64,000 nt of DNA from Misgurnus anguillicaudatus (lineage: Eukaryota > Chordata > Actinopteri > Cypriniformes > Cobitidae). Of the stretch, positions 19,601-33,864 are shown piece after piece; positions within the stretch are counted from its first letter, which is position 1; each line of letters begins with the position of its first letter. Under the pieces are notes generated by a model. It saw only the letters and a list, made by a program, of their open reading frames with translations, searched no databases and was not told the origin of the DNA. The DNA lies in assembly GCF_027580225.2 (NCBI RefSeq), contig NC_073351.2:2209001-2273000 (forward strand), given 5' to 3'. The position numbers were made by a program, and so were the translations under genes.

Positions 19601-20947
19601 TAAGATAGAGTTCTGGACATAAAATTCAGGGCTTTCAATCAAAATGTATTCCTGTAAGTTTCAATTTAAGAAAGAGTCCTGGACATAGAATTAGCAAATA
19701 ATACAACAGATGCCAACAGTATCTTTGGGGTTTGAAAGAAGCAAACAAATCTTCTTTAGATCTGATAGTTTCATGTATTTTTGGTTTTGAATCTGACTGT
19801 ACCAGCCAGCAACTGTCTGAGCATAGGCAGCAATACACAGGACCAGGTTCTGTCAGCCCTGCTCCAACTCATCCTCTGTAGTCTAGTGGTTAGAGCACTG
19901 ATTCTCACATGTGGGAGACCCAGGTTCAAGTACCCCAATGTTTAAGTGGAGCTCTCTACTGACAAGTAGTCACTTCTTTAACTCTGATAGAGTTTGTGGC
20001 CAGCTTATAGCCTGCATAATCTTTTTGCTTTCCCAACTCCAGTAGTTTGTTCATTTTATTACTGCTCCTATGTCTCCTGAAGCAGTCTTCATAGCTGATG
20101 TGGGCTTAAGATTTCTGCTGGACATTTAAGATCAAATTTAAGATAGAGTTCTGGACCTAACATTCAGTGCCTCCAAGCAAAATGTATTCCTGTAAGTTTC
20201 AATTTAAGAAAGATTCCTGGACATAAAATTAGCAAATAATACAGCAGATGCCAACAGTGTCTTTGGGTTTTGAAAGAAGCAAACAAATCTTCTTTAGATC
20301 TGATAGTGTTCATGTATTTTTGGTTTTGACTCTGACTCTACCAGCCAGCCAACTGTCTGAGCATAGGCAGCAATACAGATTTTGTCAGCCCAGTTTCAAC
20401 TCATCCTCTGTAGTCTAGTGGTTAGAGCACTGATTCTCCCATAGAGCCCTAGGCCCAAGGTTCAAGTCTCACAAGGTTTAAGTGGAGTTCTCCACTGACA
20501 AGTAGTCAGTTGTTTAGCTCTGATAGAGTTTGTGGGCAGCTTATAGCCTGCATATTCTATTTTGCCTTCCCAAATCCAGTAGGTTGTTCATTTTATTCCT
20601 GTTCCTATGTTTCATGAAGCAGTCTTCATAGCTGATGTGGGCTTAAGATTTTTGCTGGACATTTGAGATAAAATTTAAAATAGAGTTCTGGACATAAAAT
20701 TCAGGGCTTTCAAGCAAAATGTATTCCTGTAAGTTTCAATTTAAGAAAGAGTCGTGGACATAAAATTAGCAAATAATACAACAGATGCCAACAGTATCTT
20801 TGGGGTTTGAAAGAAGCAAACAAATCTTCTTTAGATCTGATAGTTTCATGTATTTTTGGTTTTGAATCTGACTGTACCAGCCAGCCAACTGTCTGAGCAT
20901 AGGCAGCAATACACAGGACCAGGTTCTGTCAGCCCTGCTCCAACTCA

Positions 20948-21479
20948 TCCTCTGTAGTCTAGTGGTTAGAGCACTGATTCTCACATGTGGGAGACCCAGG
21001 TTCAAGTCCCCCAATGTTTAAGTGGAGCTCTCTACTGACAAGTAGTCACTTCTTTAACTCTGATAGAGTTTGTGGCCAGCTTATAGCCTGCATAATCTTT
21101 TTGCTTTCCCAAATCCAGTAGTTTGTTCATTTTATTACTGCTCCTATGTCTCCTGAAGCAGTCTTCATAGCTGATGTGGGCTTAAGATTTTTGCTGGACA
21201 TTTGAGATAAAATTTAAGATAGAGTTCTGGACATAAAATTCAGGGCTTTCAAGCAAAATGTATTCCTGTAAGTTTCAATTTAAGAAAGAGTCCTGGACAT
21301 AAAATTAGCAAATAATACAGCAGATGCCAACAGTATCTTTGGGTTTCGAAAGAAGCAAACAAATCTTCTTTAGATCTGATAGTGTTCATGTATTTTTGGT
21401 TTTGAATCTGACTGTACCAGCCAGCCAACTGTCTGAGCATAGGCAGCAATACAGATGTTGTCAGCCCAGCTTCAACTCA
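20948..21479 (+). repeat. Chimeric A-B-A monomer, copy 1
   Basis: The left third is A-type, the middle is B-type (TTTTTGCTGGACATTTGAG, GGACATAAAATTCAGGG, GAGTCCTGG, CAGTATC), then GTGTTCATG is A-type, GAATCTGACTG is B-type, and the end, ACAGATGTTGTCAGCCCAGC, is A-type, leading to a B block at 21480. GGGTTTCGAAAG is private to this lineage. The multiple switches resemble gene conversion. Confidence 0.7.
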
Positions 21480-24400
21480 TCCTCTGTAGTCTAGTGGTTA
21501 GAGCACTGATTCTCCCATAGAGCCCCAGGCCCCAGGTTCAAGTCTCACAAGGTTTAAGTGGAGTTCTCCACTGACAAGTAGTCACTTGTTTAGCTCTGAT
21601 AGAGTTTGTGGGCAGCTTATAGCCTGCATGTTCTATTTTGCCTTCCCAAATCCAGTAGGTTGTTCATTTTATTACTGTTCCTATGTCTCATGAAGCAGTC
21701 TTCATAGCTGATGTGGGCTTAAGATTTTTGCTGGACATTTGAGATAAAATTTAAGATAGAGTTCTGGACATAAAATTCAGGGCTTTCAAGCAAAATGTAT
21801 TCCTGTAAGTTTCAATTTAAGAAAGAGTCCTGGACATAGAATTAGCAAATAATACAACAGATGCCAACAGTATCTTTGGGGTTTGAAAGAAGCAAACAAA
21901 TCTTCTTTAGATCTGATAGTTTCATGTATTTTTGGTTTTGAATCTGACTGTACCAGCCAGCCAACTGTCTGAGCATAGGCAGCAATACACAGGACCAGGT
22001 TCTGTCAGCCCTGCTCCAACTCATCCTCTGTAGTCTAGTGGTTAGAGCACTGATTCTCACATGTGGGAGACCCAGGTTCAAGTACCCCAATGTTTAAGTG
22101 GAGCTCTCTACTGACAAGTAGTCACTTCTTTAACTCTGATAGAGTTTGTGGCCAGCTTATAGCCTGCATAATCTTTTTGCTTTCCCAACTCCAGTAGTTT
22201 GTTCATTTTATTACTGCTCCTATGTCTCCTGAAGCAGTCTTCATAGCTGATGTGGGCTTAAGATTTCTGCTGGACATTTAAGATCAAATTTAAGATAGAG
22301 TTCTGGACCTAACATTCAGTGCCTCCAAGCAAAATGTATTCCTGTAAGTTTCAATTTAAGAAAGATTCCTGGACATAAAATTAGCAAATAATACAGCAGA
22401 TGCCAACAGTGTCTTTGGGTTTTGAAAGAAGCAAACAAATCTTCTTTAGATCTGATAGTGTTCATGTATTTTTGGTTTTGACTCTGACTCTACCAGCCAG
22501 CCAACTGTCTGAGCATAGGCAGCAATACAGATTTTGTCAGCCCAGTTTCAACTCATCCTCTGTAGTCTAGTGGTTAGAGCACTGATTCTCCCATAGAGCC
22601 CTAGGCCCAAGGTTCAAGTCTCACAAGGTTTAAGTGGAGTTCTCCACTGACAAGTAGTCAGTTGTTTAGCTCTGATAGAGTTTGTGGGCAGCTTATAGCC
22701 TGCATATTCTATTTTGCCTTCCCAAATCCAGTAGGTTGTTCATTTTATTACTGTTCCTATGTTTCATGAAGCAGTCTTCATAGCTGATGTGGGCTTAAGA
22801 TTTTTGCTGGACATTTGAGATAAAATTTAAAATAGAGTTCTGGACATAAAATTCAGGGCTTTCAAGCAAAATGTATTCCTGTAAGTTTCAATTTAAGAAA
22901 GAGTCGTGGACATAAAATTAGCAAATAATACAACAGATGCCAACAGTATCTTTGGGGTTTGAAAGAAGCAAACAAATCTTCTTTAGATCTGATAGTTTCA
23001 TGTATTTTTGGTTTTGAATCTGACTGTACCAGCCAGCCAACTGTCTGAGCATAGGCAGCAATACACAGGACCAGGTTCTGTCAGCCCTGTTCCAACTCAT
23101 CCTCTGTAGTCTAGTGGTTAGAGCACTGATTCTCACATGTGGGAGACCCAGGTTCAAGTCCCCCAATGTTTAAGTGGAGCTCTCTACTGACAAGTAGTCA
23201 CTTCTTTAACTCTGATAGAGTTTGTGGCCAGCTTATAGCCTGCATAATCTTTTTGCTTTCCCAAATCCAGTAGTTTGTTCATTTTATTACTGCTCCTATG
23301 TCTCCTGAAGCAGTCTTCATAGCTGATGTGGGCTTAAGATTTCTGCTGGACATTTAAGATCAAATTTAAGATAGAGTTCTGGACCTAACATTCAGTGCCT
23401 CCAAGCAAAATGTATTCCTGTAAGTTTCAATTTAAGAAAGAGTCGTGGACATAAAATTAGCAAATAATACAGCAGATGCCAACAGTGTCTTTGGGTTTTG
23501 AAAGAAGCAAACAAATCTTCTTTAGATCTGATAGTGTTCATGTATTTTTGGTTTTGACTCTGACTCTACCAGCCAGCCAACTGTCTGAGCATAGGCAGCA
23601 ATACAGATTTTGTCAGCCCAGTTTCAACTCATCCTCTGTGGTCTAGTGGTTAGAGCACTGATTCTCCCATAGAGCCCCAGGCCCCAGGTTCAAGTCTCAC
23701 AAGGTTTAAGTGGAGTTCTCCACTGACAAGTAGTCACTTGTTTAGCTCTGATAGAGTTTGTGGGCAGCTTATAGCCTGCATATTCTATTTTGCCTTCCCA
23801 AATCCAGTAGGTTGTTCATTTTATTACTGTTCCTATGTTTCATGAAGCAGTCTTCATAGCTGATGTGGGCTTAAGATTTTTGCTGGACATTTGAGATAAA
23901 ATTTAAGATAGAGTTCTGGACATAAAATTCAGGGCTTTCAAGCAAAATGTATTCCTGTAAGTTTCAATTTAAGAAAGAGTCCTGGACATAAAATTAGCAA
24001 ATAATACAGCAGATGCCAACAGTATCTTTGGGGTTTGAAAGAAGCAAACAAATCTTCTTTAGATCTGATAGTTTCATGTATTTTTGGTTTTGAATCTGAC
24101 TGTACCAGCCAGCCAACTGTCTGAGCATAGGCAGCAATACACAGGACCAGGTTCTGTCAGCCCTGCTCCAACTCATCCACTGTAGTCTAGTGGTTAGAGC
24201 ACTGATTCTCACATGTGGGAGACCCAGGTTCAAGTCCCCCAATGTTTAAGTGGAGCTCTCTACTGACAAGTAGTAACTTCTTTAACTCTGATAGAGTTTG
24301 TGGCCAGCTTATAGCCTGCATATTCTATTTTGCCTTCCCAAATCCAGTAGTTTGTTCATTTTATTACTGCTCCTATGTCTCCTGAAGCAGTCTTCATAGC

Positions 24401-27400
24401 TGATGTGGGCTTAAGATTTCTGCTGGACATTTAAGATCAAATTTAAGATAGAGTTCTGGACCTAACATTCAGTGTCTCCAAGCAAAATGTATTCCTGTAA
24501 GTTTCAATTTAAGAAAGATTCCTGGACATAAAATTAGCAAATAATACAGCAGATGCCACAGTGTCTTTGGGTTTTGAAAGAAGCAAACAAATCTTCTTTA
24601 GATCTGATAGTTTTTATGTATTTTTGGTTTTGACTCTGACTGTACCAGCCAGCCAACTGTCTGAGCATAGGCAGCAATACAGATTTTGTCAGCCCAGCTT
24701 CAACTCATCCTCTGTAGTCTAGTGGTTAGAGCACTGATTCTCCCATAGAGCCCCAGGCCCCAGGTTCAAGTCTCACAAGGTTTAAGTGGAGTTCTCCACT
24801 GACAAGTAGTCACTTGTTTAGCTCTGATAGAGTTTGTGGGCAGCTTATAGCCTGCATATTCTATTTTGCCTTCCCAAATCCAGTAGGTTGTTCATTTTAT
24901 TACTGTTCCTATGTCTCATGAAGCAGTCTTCATAGCTGATGTGGGCTTAAGATTTTTGATGGACATTTGAGATAAAATTTAAGATAGAGTTCTGGACATA
25001 AAATTCAGGGCTTTCAAGCAAAATGTATTCCTGTAAGTTTCAATTTAAGAAAGAGTCCTGGACATAAAATTAGCAAATAATACAGCAGATGCCAACAGTA
25101 TCTTTGGGTTTTGAAAGAAGCAAACAAATCTTCTTTAGATCTGATAGTTTCATGTATTTTTGGTTTTGAATCTGACTGTACCAGCCAGCCAACTGTCTGA
25201 GCATAGGCAGCAATACACAGGACCAGGTTCTGTCAGCCCTGTTCCAACTCATCCTGTGTAGTCTAGTGGTTAGAGCACTGATTCTCACATGTGGGAGACC
25301 CAGGTTCAAGTCCCCCCAATGTTTAAGTGGAGCTCTCTACTGACAAGTAGTCACTTCTTTAACTCTGATAGAGTTTATGGGCAGCTTATAGCCTGCATAT
25401 TCTATTTTGCCTTCCCAAATCCAGTAGTTTGTTCATTTTATTACTGCTCCTATGTCTCCTGAAGCTGTCTTCATAGCTGATGTGGGCTTAAGATTTCTGC
25501 TGGACATTTAAGATCAAATTTAAGATAAAGTTCTGGACCTAACATTCAGTGCTTCCAAGCAAAATGTATTCCTGTAAGTTTCAATTTAAGAAAGATTCCT
25601 GGACATAAAATTAGCAAATAATACAGCAGATGCCAACAGTGTCTTTGGGTTTTGAAAGAAGCAAACAAATCTTCTTTAGATCTGATAGTTTTCATGTATT
25701 TTTGGTTTTGACTCTGACTCTACCAGCCAGCCAACTGTCTGAGCATAGGCAGCAATACAGATTTTGTCAGCCCAGTTTCAACTCATCCTCTGTAGTCTAG
25801 TGGTTAGAGCACTGATTCTCCCATAGAGCCCTAGGCCCAAGGTTCAAGTCTCACAAGGTTTAAGTGGAGTTCTCCACTGACAAGTAGTCACTTGTTTAGC
25901 TCTGATAGAGTTTGTGGGCAGCTTATAGCCTGCATATTCTATTTTGCCTTCCCAAATCCAGTAGGTTGTTCATTTTATTACTGTTCCTATGTTTCATGAA
26001 GCAGTCTTCATAGCTGATGTGGGCTTAAGATTTTTGCTGGACATTTGAGATAAAATTTAAGATAGAGTTCTGGACATAAAATTCAGGGCTTTCAAGCAAA
26101 ATGTATTCCTGTAAGTTTCAATTTAAAAAAGAGTCCTGGACATAAAATTAGCAAATAATACAGCAGATGCCAACAGTATCTTTGGGGTTTGAAAGAAGCA
26201 AACAAATCTTCTTTAGATCTGATAGTTTCATGTATTTTTGGTTTTGAATCTGACTGTACCAGCCAGCCAACTGTCTGAGCATAGGCAGCAATACACAGGA
26301 CCAGGTTCTGTCAGCCCTGCTCCAACTCATCCTGTGTAGTCTAGTGGTTAGAGCACTGATTCTCACATGTGGGAGACCCAGGTTCAAGTCCCCCAATGTT
26401 TAAGTGGAGCTCTCTACTGACAAGTAGTCACTTCTTTAACTCTGATAGAGTTTATGGGCAGCTTATAGCCTGCATATTCTATTTTGCCTTCCCAAATCCA
26501 GTAGTTTGTTCATTTTATTACTGCTCCTATGTCTCCTGAAGCAGTCTTCATAGCTGATGTGGGCTTAAGATTTCTGCTGGACATTTAAGATCAAATTTAA
26601 GATAGAGTTCTGGACCTAACATTCAGTGCCTCCAAGCAAAATGTATTCCTGTAAGTTTCAATTTAAGAAAGATTCCTGGACATAAAATTAGCAAATAATA
26701 CAGGAGATGCCAACAGTGTCTTTGGGTTTTGAAAGAAGCAAACAAATCTTCTTTAGATCTGATAGTTTTCATGTATTTTTGGTTTTGACTCTGACTCTAC
26801 CAGCCAGCCAACTGTCTGAGCATAGGCAGCAATAGAGATTTTGTCAGCCCAGCTTCAACTCATCCTCTGTAGTCTAGTGGTTAGAGCACTGATTCTCCCA
26901 TAGAGCCCCAGGCCCCAGGTTCAAGTCTCACAAGGTTTAAGTGGAGTTCTCCACTGACAAGTAGTTACTTGTTTAGCTCTGATAGAGTTTGTGGGCAGCT
27001 TATAGCCTGCATATTCTATATTGCCTTCCCAAATCCAGTAGGTTGTTCATTTTATTACTGTCCCTCTGTCTCATGAAGCAGTCTTCATAGCTGATGTGGG
27101 CTTAAGATTTTTGCTGGACATTTGAGATAAAATTTAAGATAGAGTTCTGGACATAAAATTCAAGGCTTTCAATCAAAATGTATTCCTGTAAGTTTCAATT
27201 TAAGAAAGAGTCCTGGACATAGAATTAGCAAATAATACAACAGATGCCAACAGTATCTTTGGGGTTTGAAAGAAGCAAACAAATCTTCTTTAGATCTGAT
27301 AGTTTCATGTATTTTTGGTTTTGAATCTGACTGTACCAGCCAGCCAACTGTCTGAGCATAGGCAGCAATACACAGGACCAGGTTCTGTCAGCCCTGCTCC

Positions 27401-30400
27401 AACTCATCCTCTGTAGTCTAGTGGTTAGAGCACTGATTCTCACATGTGGGAGACCCAGGTTCAAGTACCCCAATGTTTAAGTGGAGCTCTCTACTGACAA
27501 GTAGTCACTTCTTTAACTCTGATAGAGTTTGTGGCCAGCTTATAGCCTGCATAATCTTTTTGCTTTCCCAAATCCAGTAGTTTGTTCATTTTATTACTGC
27601 TCCTATGTCTCCTGAAGCAGTCTTCATAGCTGATGTGGGCTTAAGATTTCTGCTGGACATTTAAGATCAAATTTAAGATAGAGTTCTGGACCTAACATTC
27701 AGTGCCTCCAAGCAAAATGTATTCCTGTAAGTTTCAATTTAAGAAAGAGTCGTGGACATAAAATTAGCAAATAATACAGCAGATGCCAACAGTGTCTTTG
27801 GGTTTTGAAAGAAGCAAACAAATCTTCTTTAGATCTGATAGTGTTCATGTATTTTTGGTTTTGACTCTGACTCTACCAGCCAGCCAACTGTCTGAGCATA
27901 GGCAGCAATACAGATTTTGTCAGCCCAGTTTCAACTCATCCTCTGTAGTCTAGTGGTTAGAGCACTGATTCTCCCATAGAGCCCTAGGCCCAAGGTTCAA
28001 GTCTCACAAGGTTTAAGTGGAGTTCTCCACTGACAAGTAGTCAGTTGTTTAGCTCTGATAGAGTTTGTGGGCAGCTTATAGCCTGCATATTCTATTTTGC
28101 CTTCCCAAATCCAGTAGGTTGTTCATTTTATTACTGTTCCTATGTTTCATGAAGCAGTCTTCATAGCTGATGTGGGCTTAAGATTTTTGCTGGACATTTG
28201 AGATAAAATTTAAAATAGAGTTCTGGACATAAAATTCAGGGCTTTCAAGCAAAATGTATTCCTGTAAGTTTCAATTTAAGAAAGAGTCGTGGACATAAAA
28301 TTAGCAAATAATACAACAGATGCCAACAGTATCTTTGGGGTTTGAAAGAAGCAAACAAATCTTCTTTAGATCTGATAGTTTCATGTATTTTTGGTTTTGA
28401 ATCTGACTGTACCAGCCAGCCAACTGTCTGAGCATAGGCAGCAATACACAGGACCAGGTTCTGTCAGCCCTGCTCCAACTCATCCTCTGTAGTCTAGTGG
28501 TTAGAGCACTGATTCTCACATGTGGGAGACCCAGGTTCAAGTCCCCCAATGTTTAAGTGGAGCTCTCTACTGACAAGTAGTCACTTCTTTAACTCTGATA
28601 GAGTTTGTGGCCAGCTTATAGCCTGCATAATCTTTTTGCTTTCCCAAATCCAGTAGTTTGTTCATTTTATTACTGCTCCTATGTCTCCTGAAGCAGTCTT
28701 CATAGCTGATGTGGGCTTAAGATTTCTGCTGGACATTTAAGATCAAATTTAAGATAGAGTTCTGGACCTAACATTCAGTGCCTCCAAGCAAAATGTATTC
28801 CTGTAAGTTTCAATTTCAGAAAGAGTCGTGGACATAAAATTAGCAAATAATACAGCAGATGCCAACAGTGTCTTTGGGTTTTGAAAGAAGCAAACAAATC
28901 TTCTTTAGATCTGATAGTGTTCATGTATTTTTGGTTTTGACTCTGACTCTACCAGCCAGCCAACTGTCTGAGCATAGGCAGCAATACAGATTTTGTCAGC
29001 CCAGTTTCAACTCATCCTCTGTAGTCTAGTGGTTAGAACACTGATTCTCCCATAGAGCCCCAGGCCCCAGGTTCAAGTCTCACAAGGTTTAAGTGGAGTT
29101 CTCCACTGACAAGTAGTCACTTGTTTAGCTCTGATAGAGTTTGTGGGCAGCTTATAGCCTGCATATTCTATTTTGCCTTCCCAAATCCAGTAGGTTGTTC
29201 ATTTTATTACTGTTCCTATGTTTCATGAAGCAGTCTTCATAGCTGATGTGGGCTTAAGATTTTTGCTGGACATTTGAGATAAAATTTAAGATAGAGTTCT
29301 GGACATAAAATTCAGGGCTTTCAAGCAAAATGTATTCCTGTAAGTTTCAATTTAAGAAAGAGTCCTGGACATAAAATTAGCAAATAATACAGCAGATGCC
29401 AACAGTATCTTTGGGGTTTGAAAGAAGCAAACAAATCTTCTTTAGATCTGATAGTTTCATGTATTTTTGGTTTTGAATCTGACTGTACCAGCCAGCCAAC
29501 TGTCTGAGCATAGGCAGCAATACACAGGACCAGGTTCTGTCAGCCCTGCTCCAACTCATCCTGTGTAGTCTAGTGGTTAGAGCACTGATTCTCACATGTG
29601 GGAGACCCAGGTTCAAGTCCCCCAATGTTTAAGTGGAGCTCTCTACTGACAAGTAGTCACTTCTTTAACTCTGATAGAGTTTATGGGCAGCTTATAGCCT
29701 GCATATTCTATTTTGCCTTCCCAAATCCAGTAGTTTGTTCATTTTATTACTGCTCCTATGTCTCCTGAAGCAGTCTTCATAGCTGATGTGGGCTTAAGAT
29801 TTCTGCTGGACATTTAAGATCAAATTTAAGATAGAGTTCTGGACCTAACATTCAGTGCCTCCAAGCAAAATGTATTCCTGTAAGTTTCAATTTAAGAAAG
29901 ATTCCTGGACATAAAATTAGCAAATAATACAGCAGATGCCAACAGTGTCTTTGGGTTTTGAAAGAAGCAAACAAATCTTCTTTAGATCTGATAGTGTTCA
30001 TGTATTTTTGGTTTTGACTCTGACTCTACCAGCCAGCCAACTGTCTGAGCATAGGCAGCAATACAGATTTTGTCAGCCCAGTTTCAACTCATCCTCTGTA
30101 GTCTAGTGGTTAGAGCACTGATTCTCCCATAGAGCCCTAGGCCCAAAGTTCAAGTCTCACAAGGTTTAAGTGGAGTTCTCCACTGACAAGTAGTCAGTTG
30201 TTTAGCTCTGATAGAGTTTGTGGGCAGCTTATAGCCTGCATATTCTATTTTGCCTTCCCAAATCCAGTAGGTTGTTCATTTTATTACTGTTCCTATGTTT
30301 CATGAAGCAGTCTTCATAGCTGATGTGGGCTTAAGATTTTTGCTGGACATTTGAGATAAAATTTAAAATAGAGTTCTGGACATAAAATTCAGGGCTTTCA

Positions 30401-30635
30401 AGCAAAATGTATTCCTGTAAGTTTCAATTTAAGAAAGAGTCGTGGACATAAAATTAGCAAATAATACAACAGATGCCAACAGTATCTTTGGGGTTTGAAA
30501 GAAGCAAACAAATCTTCTTTAGATCTGATAGTTTCATGTATTTTTGGTTTTGAATCTGACTGTACCAGCCAGCCAACTGTCTGAGCATAGGCAGCAATAC
30601 ACAGGACCAGGTTCTGTCAGCCCTGCTCCAACTCA

Positions 30636-31241
30636 TCCTCTGTAGTCTAGTGGTTAGAGCACTGATTCTCACATGTGGGAGACCCAGGTTCAAGTCCCCC
30701 AATGTTTAAGTGGAGCTCTCTACTGACAAGTAGTCACTTCTTTACCTCTGATAGAGTTTGTGGCCAGCTTATAGCCTGCATAATCTTTTTGCTTTCCCAA
30801 ATCCAGTAGTTTGTTCATTTTATTACTGCTCCTATGTCTCCTGAAGCAGTCTTCATAGCTGATGTGGGCTTAAGATTTTTGCTGGACATTTGAGATAAAA
30901 TTTAAGACAGAGTTCTGGACATAAAATTCAGGGCTTTCAAGCAAAATGTATTCCTGTAAGTTTCAATTTAAGAAAGAGTCCTGGACATAAAATTAGCAAA
31001 TAATACAGCAGATGCCAACAGTATCTTTGGGTTTTGAAAGAAGCAAACAAATCTTCTTTAGATCTGATAGTTTCATGTATTTTTGGTTTTGAATCTGACT
31101 GTACCAGCCAGCCAACTGTCTGAGCATAGGCAGCAATACACAGGACCAGGTTCTGTCAGCCCTGCTCCAACTCATCCTGTGTAGTCTAGTGGTTAGAGCA
31201 CTGATTCTCACACGTGGGAGACCCAGGTTCAAGTCCCCCAA
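30636..31241 (+). repeat. AA doublet opening block III
   Basis: This is a copy of the 13414 doublet 17,222 bp later, with the same switch interval and the same two private variants. A new change, CACACGTGGG for CACATGTGGG, lies in the second tRNA-like block and creates a CpG. Confidence 0.8.
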
Positions 31242-32783
31242 TGTTTAAGTGGATCTCTCTACTGACAAGTAGTCACTTCTTTAACTCTGATAGAGTTTAT
31301 GGGCAGCTTATAGCCTGCATATTCTGTTTTGCCTTCCCAAATCCAGTAGTTTGTTCATTTTATTACTGCTCCTATGTCTCCTGAAGCAGTCTTCATAGCT
31401 GATGTGGGCTTAAGATTTCTGCTGGACATTTAAGATCAAATTTAAGATAGAGTTCTGGACCTAACATTCAGTGCCTCCAAGCAAAATGTATTCCTGTAAG
31501 TTTCAATTTAAGAAAGATTCCTGGACATAAAATTAGCAAATAATACAGCAGATGCCAACAGTGTCTTTGGGTTTTGAAAGAAGCAAACAAATCTTCTTTA
31601 GATCTGATAGTGTTCATGTATTTTTGGTTTTGACTCTGACTCTACCAGCCAGCCAACTCTCTGAGCATAGGCAGCAATACAGATTTTGTCAGCCCAGTTT
31701 CAACTCATCCTCTGTAGTCTAGTGGTTAGAGCACTGATTCTCCCATAGAGCCCTAGGCCCAAGGTTCAAGTCTCACAAGGTTTAAGTGGAGTTCTCCACT
31801 GACAAGTAGTCACTTGTTTAGCTCTGATAGAGTTTGTGGGCAGCTTATAGCCTGCATATTCTATTTTGCCTTTCCAAATCCAGTAGGTTTTTCATTTTAT
31901 TACTGTTCCTATGTTTCATGAAGCAGTCTTCATAGCTGATGTGGGCTTAAGATTTTTGCTGGACATTTGAGATAAAATTTAAGATAGAGTTCTGGACATA
32001 AAATTCAGGGCTTTCAAGCAAAATGTATTCCTGTAAGTTTCAATTTAAGAAAGAGTCCTGGACATAAAATTAGCAAATAATACAGCAGATGCCAACAGTA
32101 TCTTTGGGGTTTGAAAGAAGCAAACAAATCTTCTTTAGATCTGATAGTTTCATGTATTTTTGGTTTTGAATCTGACTGTACCAGCCAGCCAACTGTCTGA
32201 GCATAGGCAGCAATACACAGGACCAGGTTCTGTCAGCCCTGCTCCAACTCATCCACTGTAGTCTAGTGGTTAGAGCACTGATTCTCACATGTGGGAGACC
32301 CAGGTTCAAGTCCCCCAATGTTTAAGTGGAGCTCTCTACTGACAAGTAGTAACTTCTTTAACTCTGATAGAGTTTGTGGCCAGCTTATAGCCTGCATAAT
32401 CTTTTTGCCTTCCCAAATCCAGTAGTTTGTTCATTTTATTACTGCTCCTATGTCTCCTGAAGCAGTCTTCATAGCTGATGTGGGCTTAAGATTTTTGCTG
32501 GACATTTGAGATAAAATTTAAGATAGAGTTCTGGACCTAACATTCAGTGCCTCCAAGCAAAATGTATTCCTGTAAGTTTCAATTTAAGAAAGATTCCTGG
32601 ACATAAAATTAGCAAATTATACAGCAGATGCCAACAGCGTCTTTGGGTTTTGAAAGAAGCAAACAAATTATCTTTAGGTCCGATAGTGTTCATGTATTTT
32701 TGGTTTTGACTCTGACTCTACCAGCCAGCCAACTGTCTGAGCATAGGCAGCAATACAGATTTTGTCAGCCCAGATTCAACTCA

Positions 32784-33864
32784 TCATCTGTAGTCTAGTG
32801 GTTAGGGCACTGATTCTCCCATAGAGCCCCAGGCCCCAGGTTCAAGTCTCACAAGGTTTAAGTGTAGTTCTCCACTGACAAGTAGTCACTTGTTTAGCTC
32901 TAATAGAGTTTGTGGGCAGCTTATAGCCTGCATATTCTATTTTGCCTTCCCAAATCCAGTAGTTTGTTCATTTTATTACTGCTCCTATGTCTCCTGAAGC
33001 AGTCTTCATAGCTGATGTGGGCTTAAGATTTCTGCTGGACATTTAAGATCAAATTTAAGATAGAGTTCTGGACCTAACATTCAGTGCCTCCAAGCAAAAT
33101 GTATTCCTGTAAGTTTCAATTTAAGAAAGATTCCTGGACATAAAATTAGCAAATAATACAGCAGATGCCAACAGTGTCTTTGGGTTTTGAAAGAAGCAAA
33201 CAAATCTTCTTTAGATCTGATAGTGTTCATGTATTTTTGGTTTTGACTCTGACTCTACCAGCCAGCCAACTCTCTGACCATAGGCAGCAATACAGATTTT
33301 GTCAGCCCAGTTTCAACTCATCCTCTGTAGTCTAGTGGTTAGAGCACTGATTCTCCCATAGAGCCCTAGGCCCCAAGTTCAAGTCTCACAAGGTTTAAGT
33401 GGAGTTCTCCACTGACAAGTAGTCACTTGTTTAGCTCTGATAGAGTTTGTGGGCAGCTTATAGCCTGCATATTCTATTTTGCCTTTCCAAATCCAGTAGG
33501 TTGTTCATTTTATTACTGTTCCTATGTTTCATGAAGCAGTCTTCATAGCTGATGTGGGCTTAAGATTTTTGCTGGACATTTGAGATAAAATTTAAGATAG
33601 AGTTCTGGACATAAAATTCAGGGCTTTCAAGCAAAATGTATTCCTGTAAGTTTCAATTTAAGAAAGAGTCCTGGACATAAAATTAGCAAATAATACAACA
33701 GATGCCAACAGTATCTTTGGGGTTTGAAAGAAGCAAACAAATCTTCTTTAGATCTGATAGTTTCATGTATTTTTGGTTTTGAATCTGACTGTACCAGCCA
33801 GCCAACTGTCTGAGCATAGGCAGCAATACACAGGACCAGGTTCTGTCAGCCCTGCTCCAACTCA
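32784..33864 (+). repeat. BB doublet, copy 3 of 5
   Basis: B-type blocks start at 32784 and 33321, exactly 17,222 bp after copy 2. It shares TTTAGGTCCGATAG upstream (about 32674) with copy 2 only. Confidence 0.8.

Larger units (their letters stand above)
13414..30635 (+). repeat. Higher-order block II (32 monomers, 17,222 bp)
   Basis: The block begins with the AA doublet at 13414, marked by TTACCTCTG and AAGACAGAG. The BB doublet follows at 15562. Later it holds a chimeric monomer at 20948-21479 and three monomers with the altered box B (19872, 22024, 27407). The order of subtypes over its first 9 kb is repeated in block III exactly 17,222 bp later, up to one missing dimer. A one-base deletion near 19810 (AGCCAGCAACTG for AGCCAGCCAACTG) is private to this block. 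Confidence 0.75.
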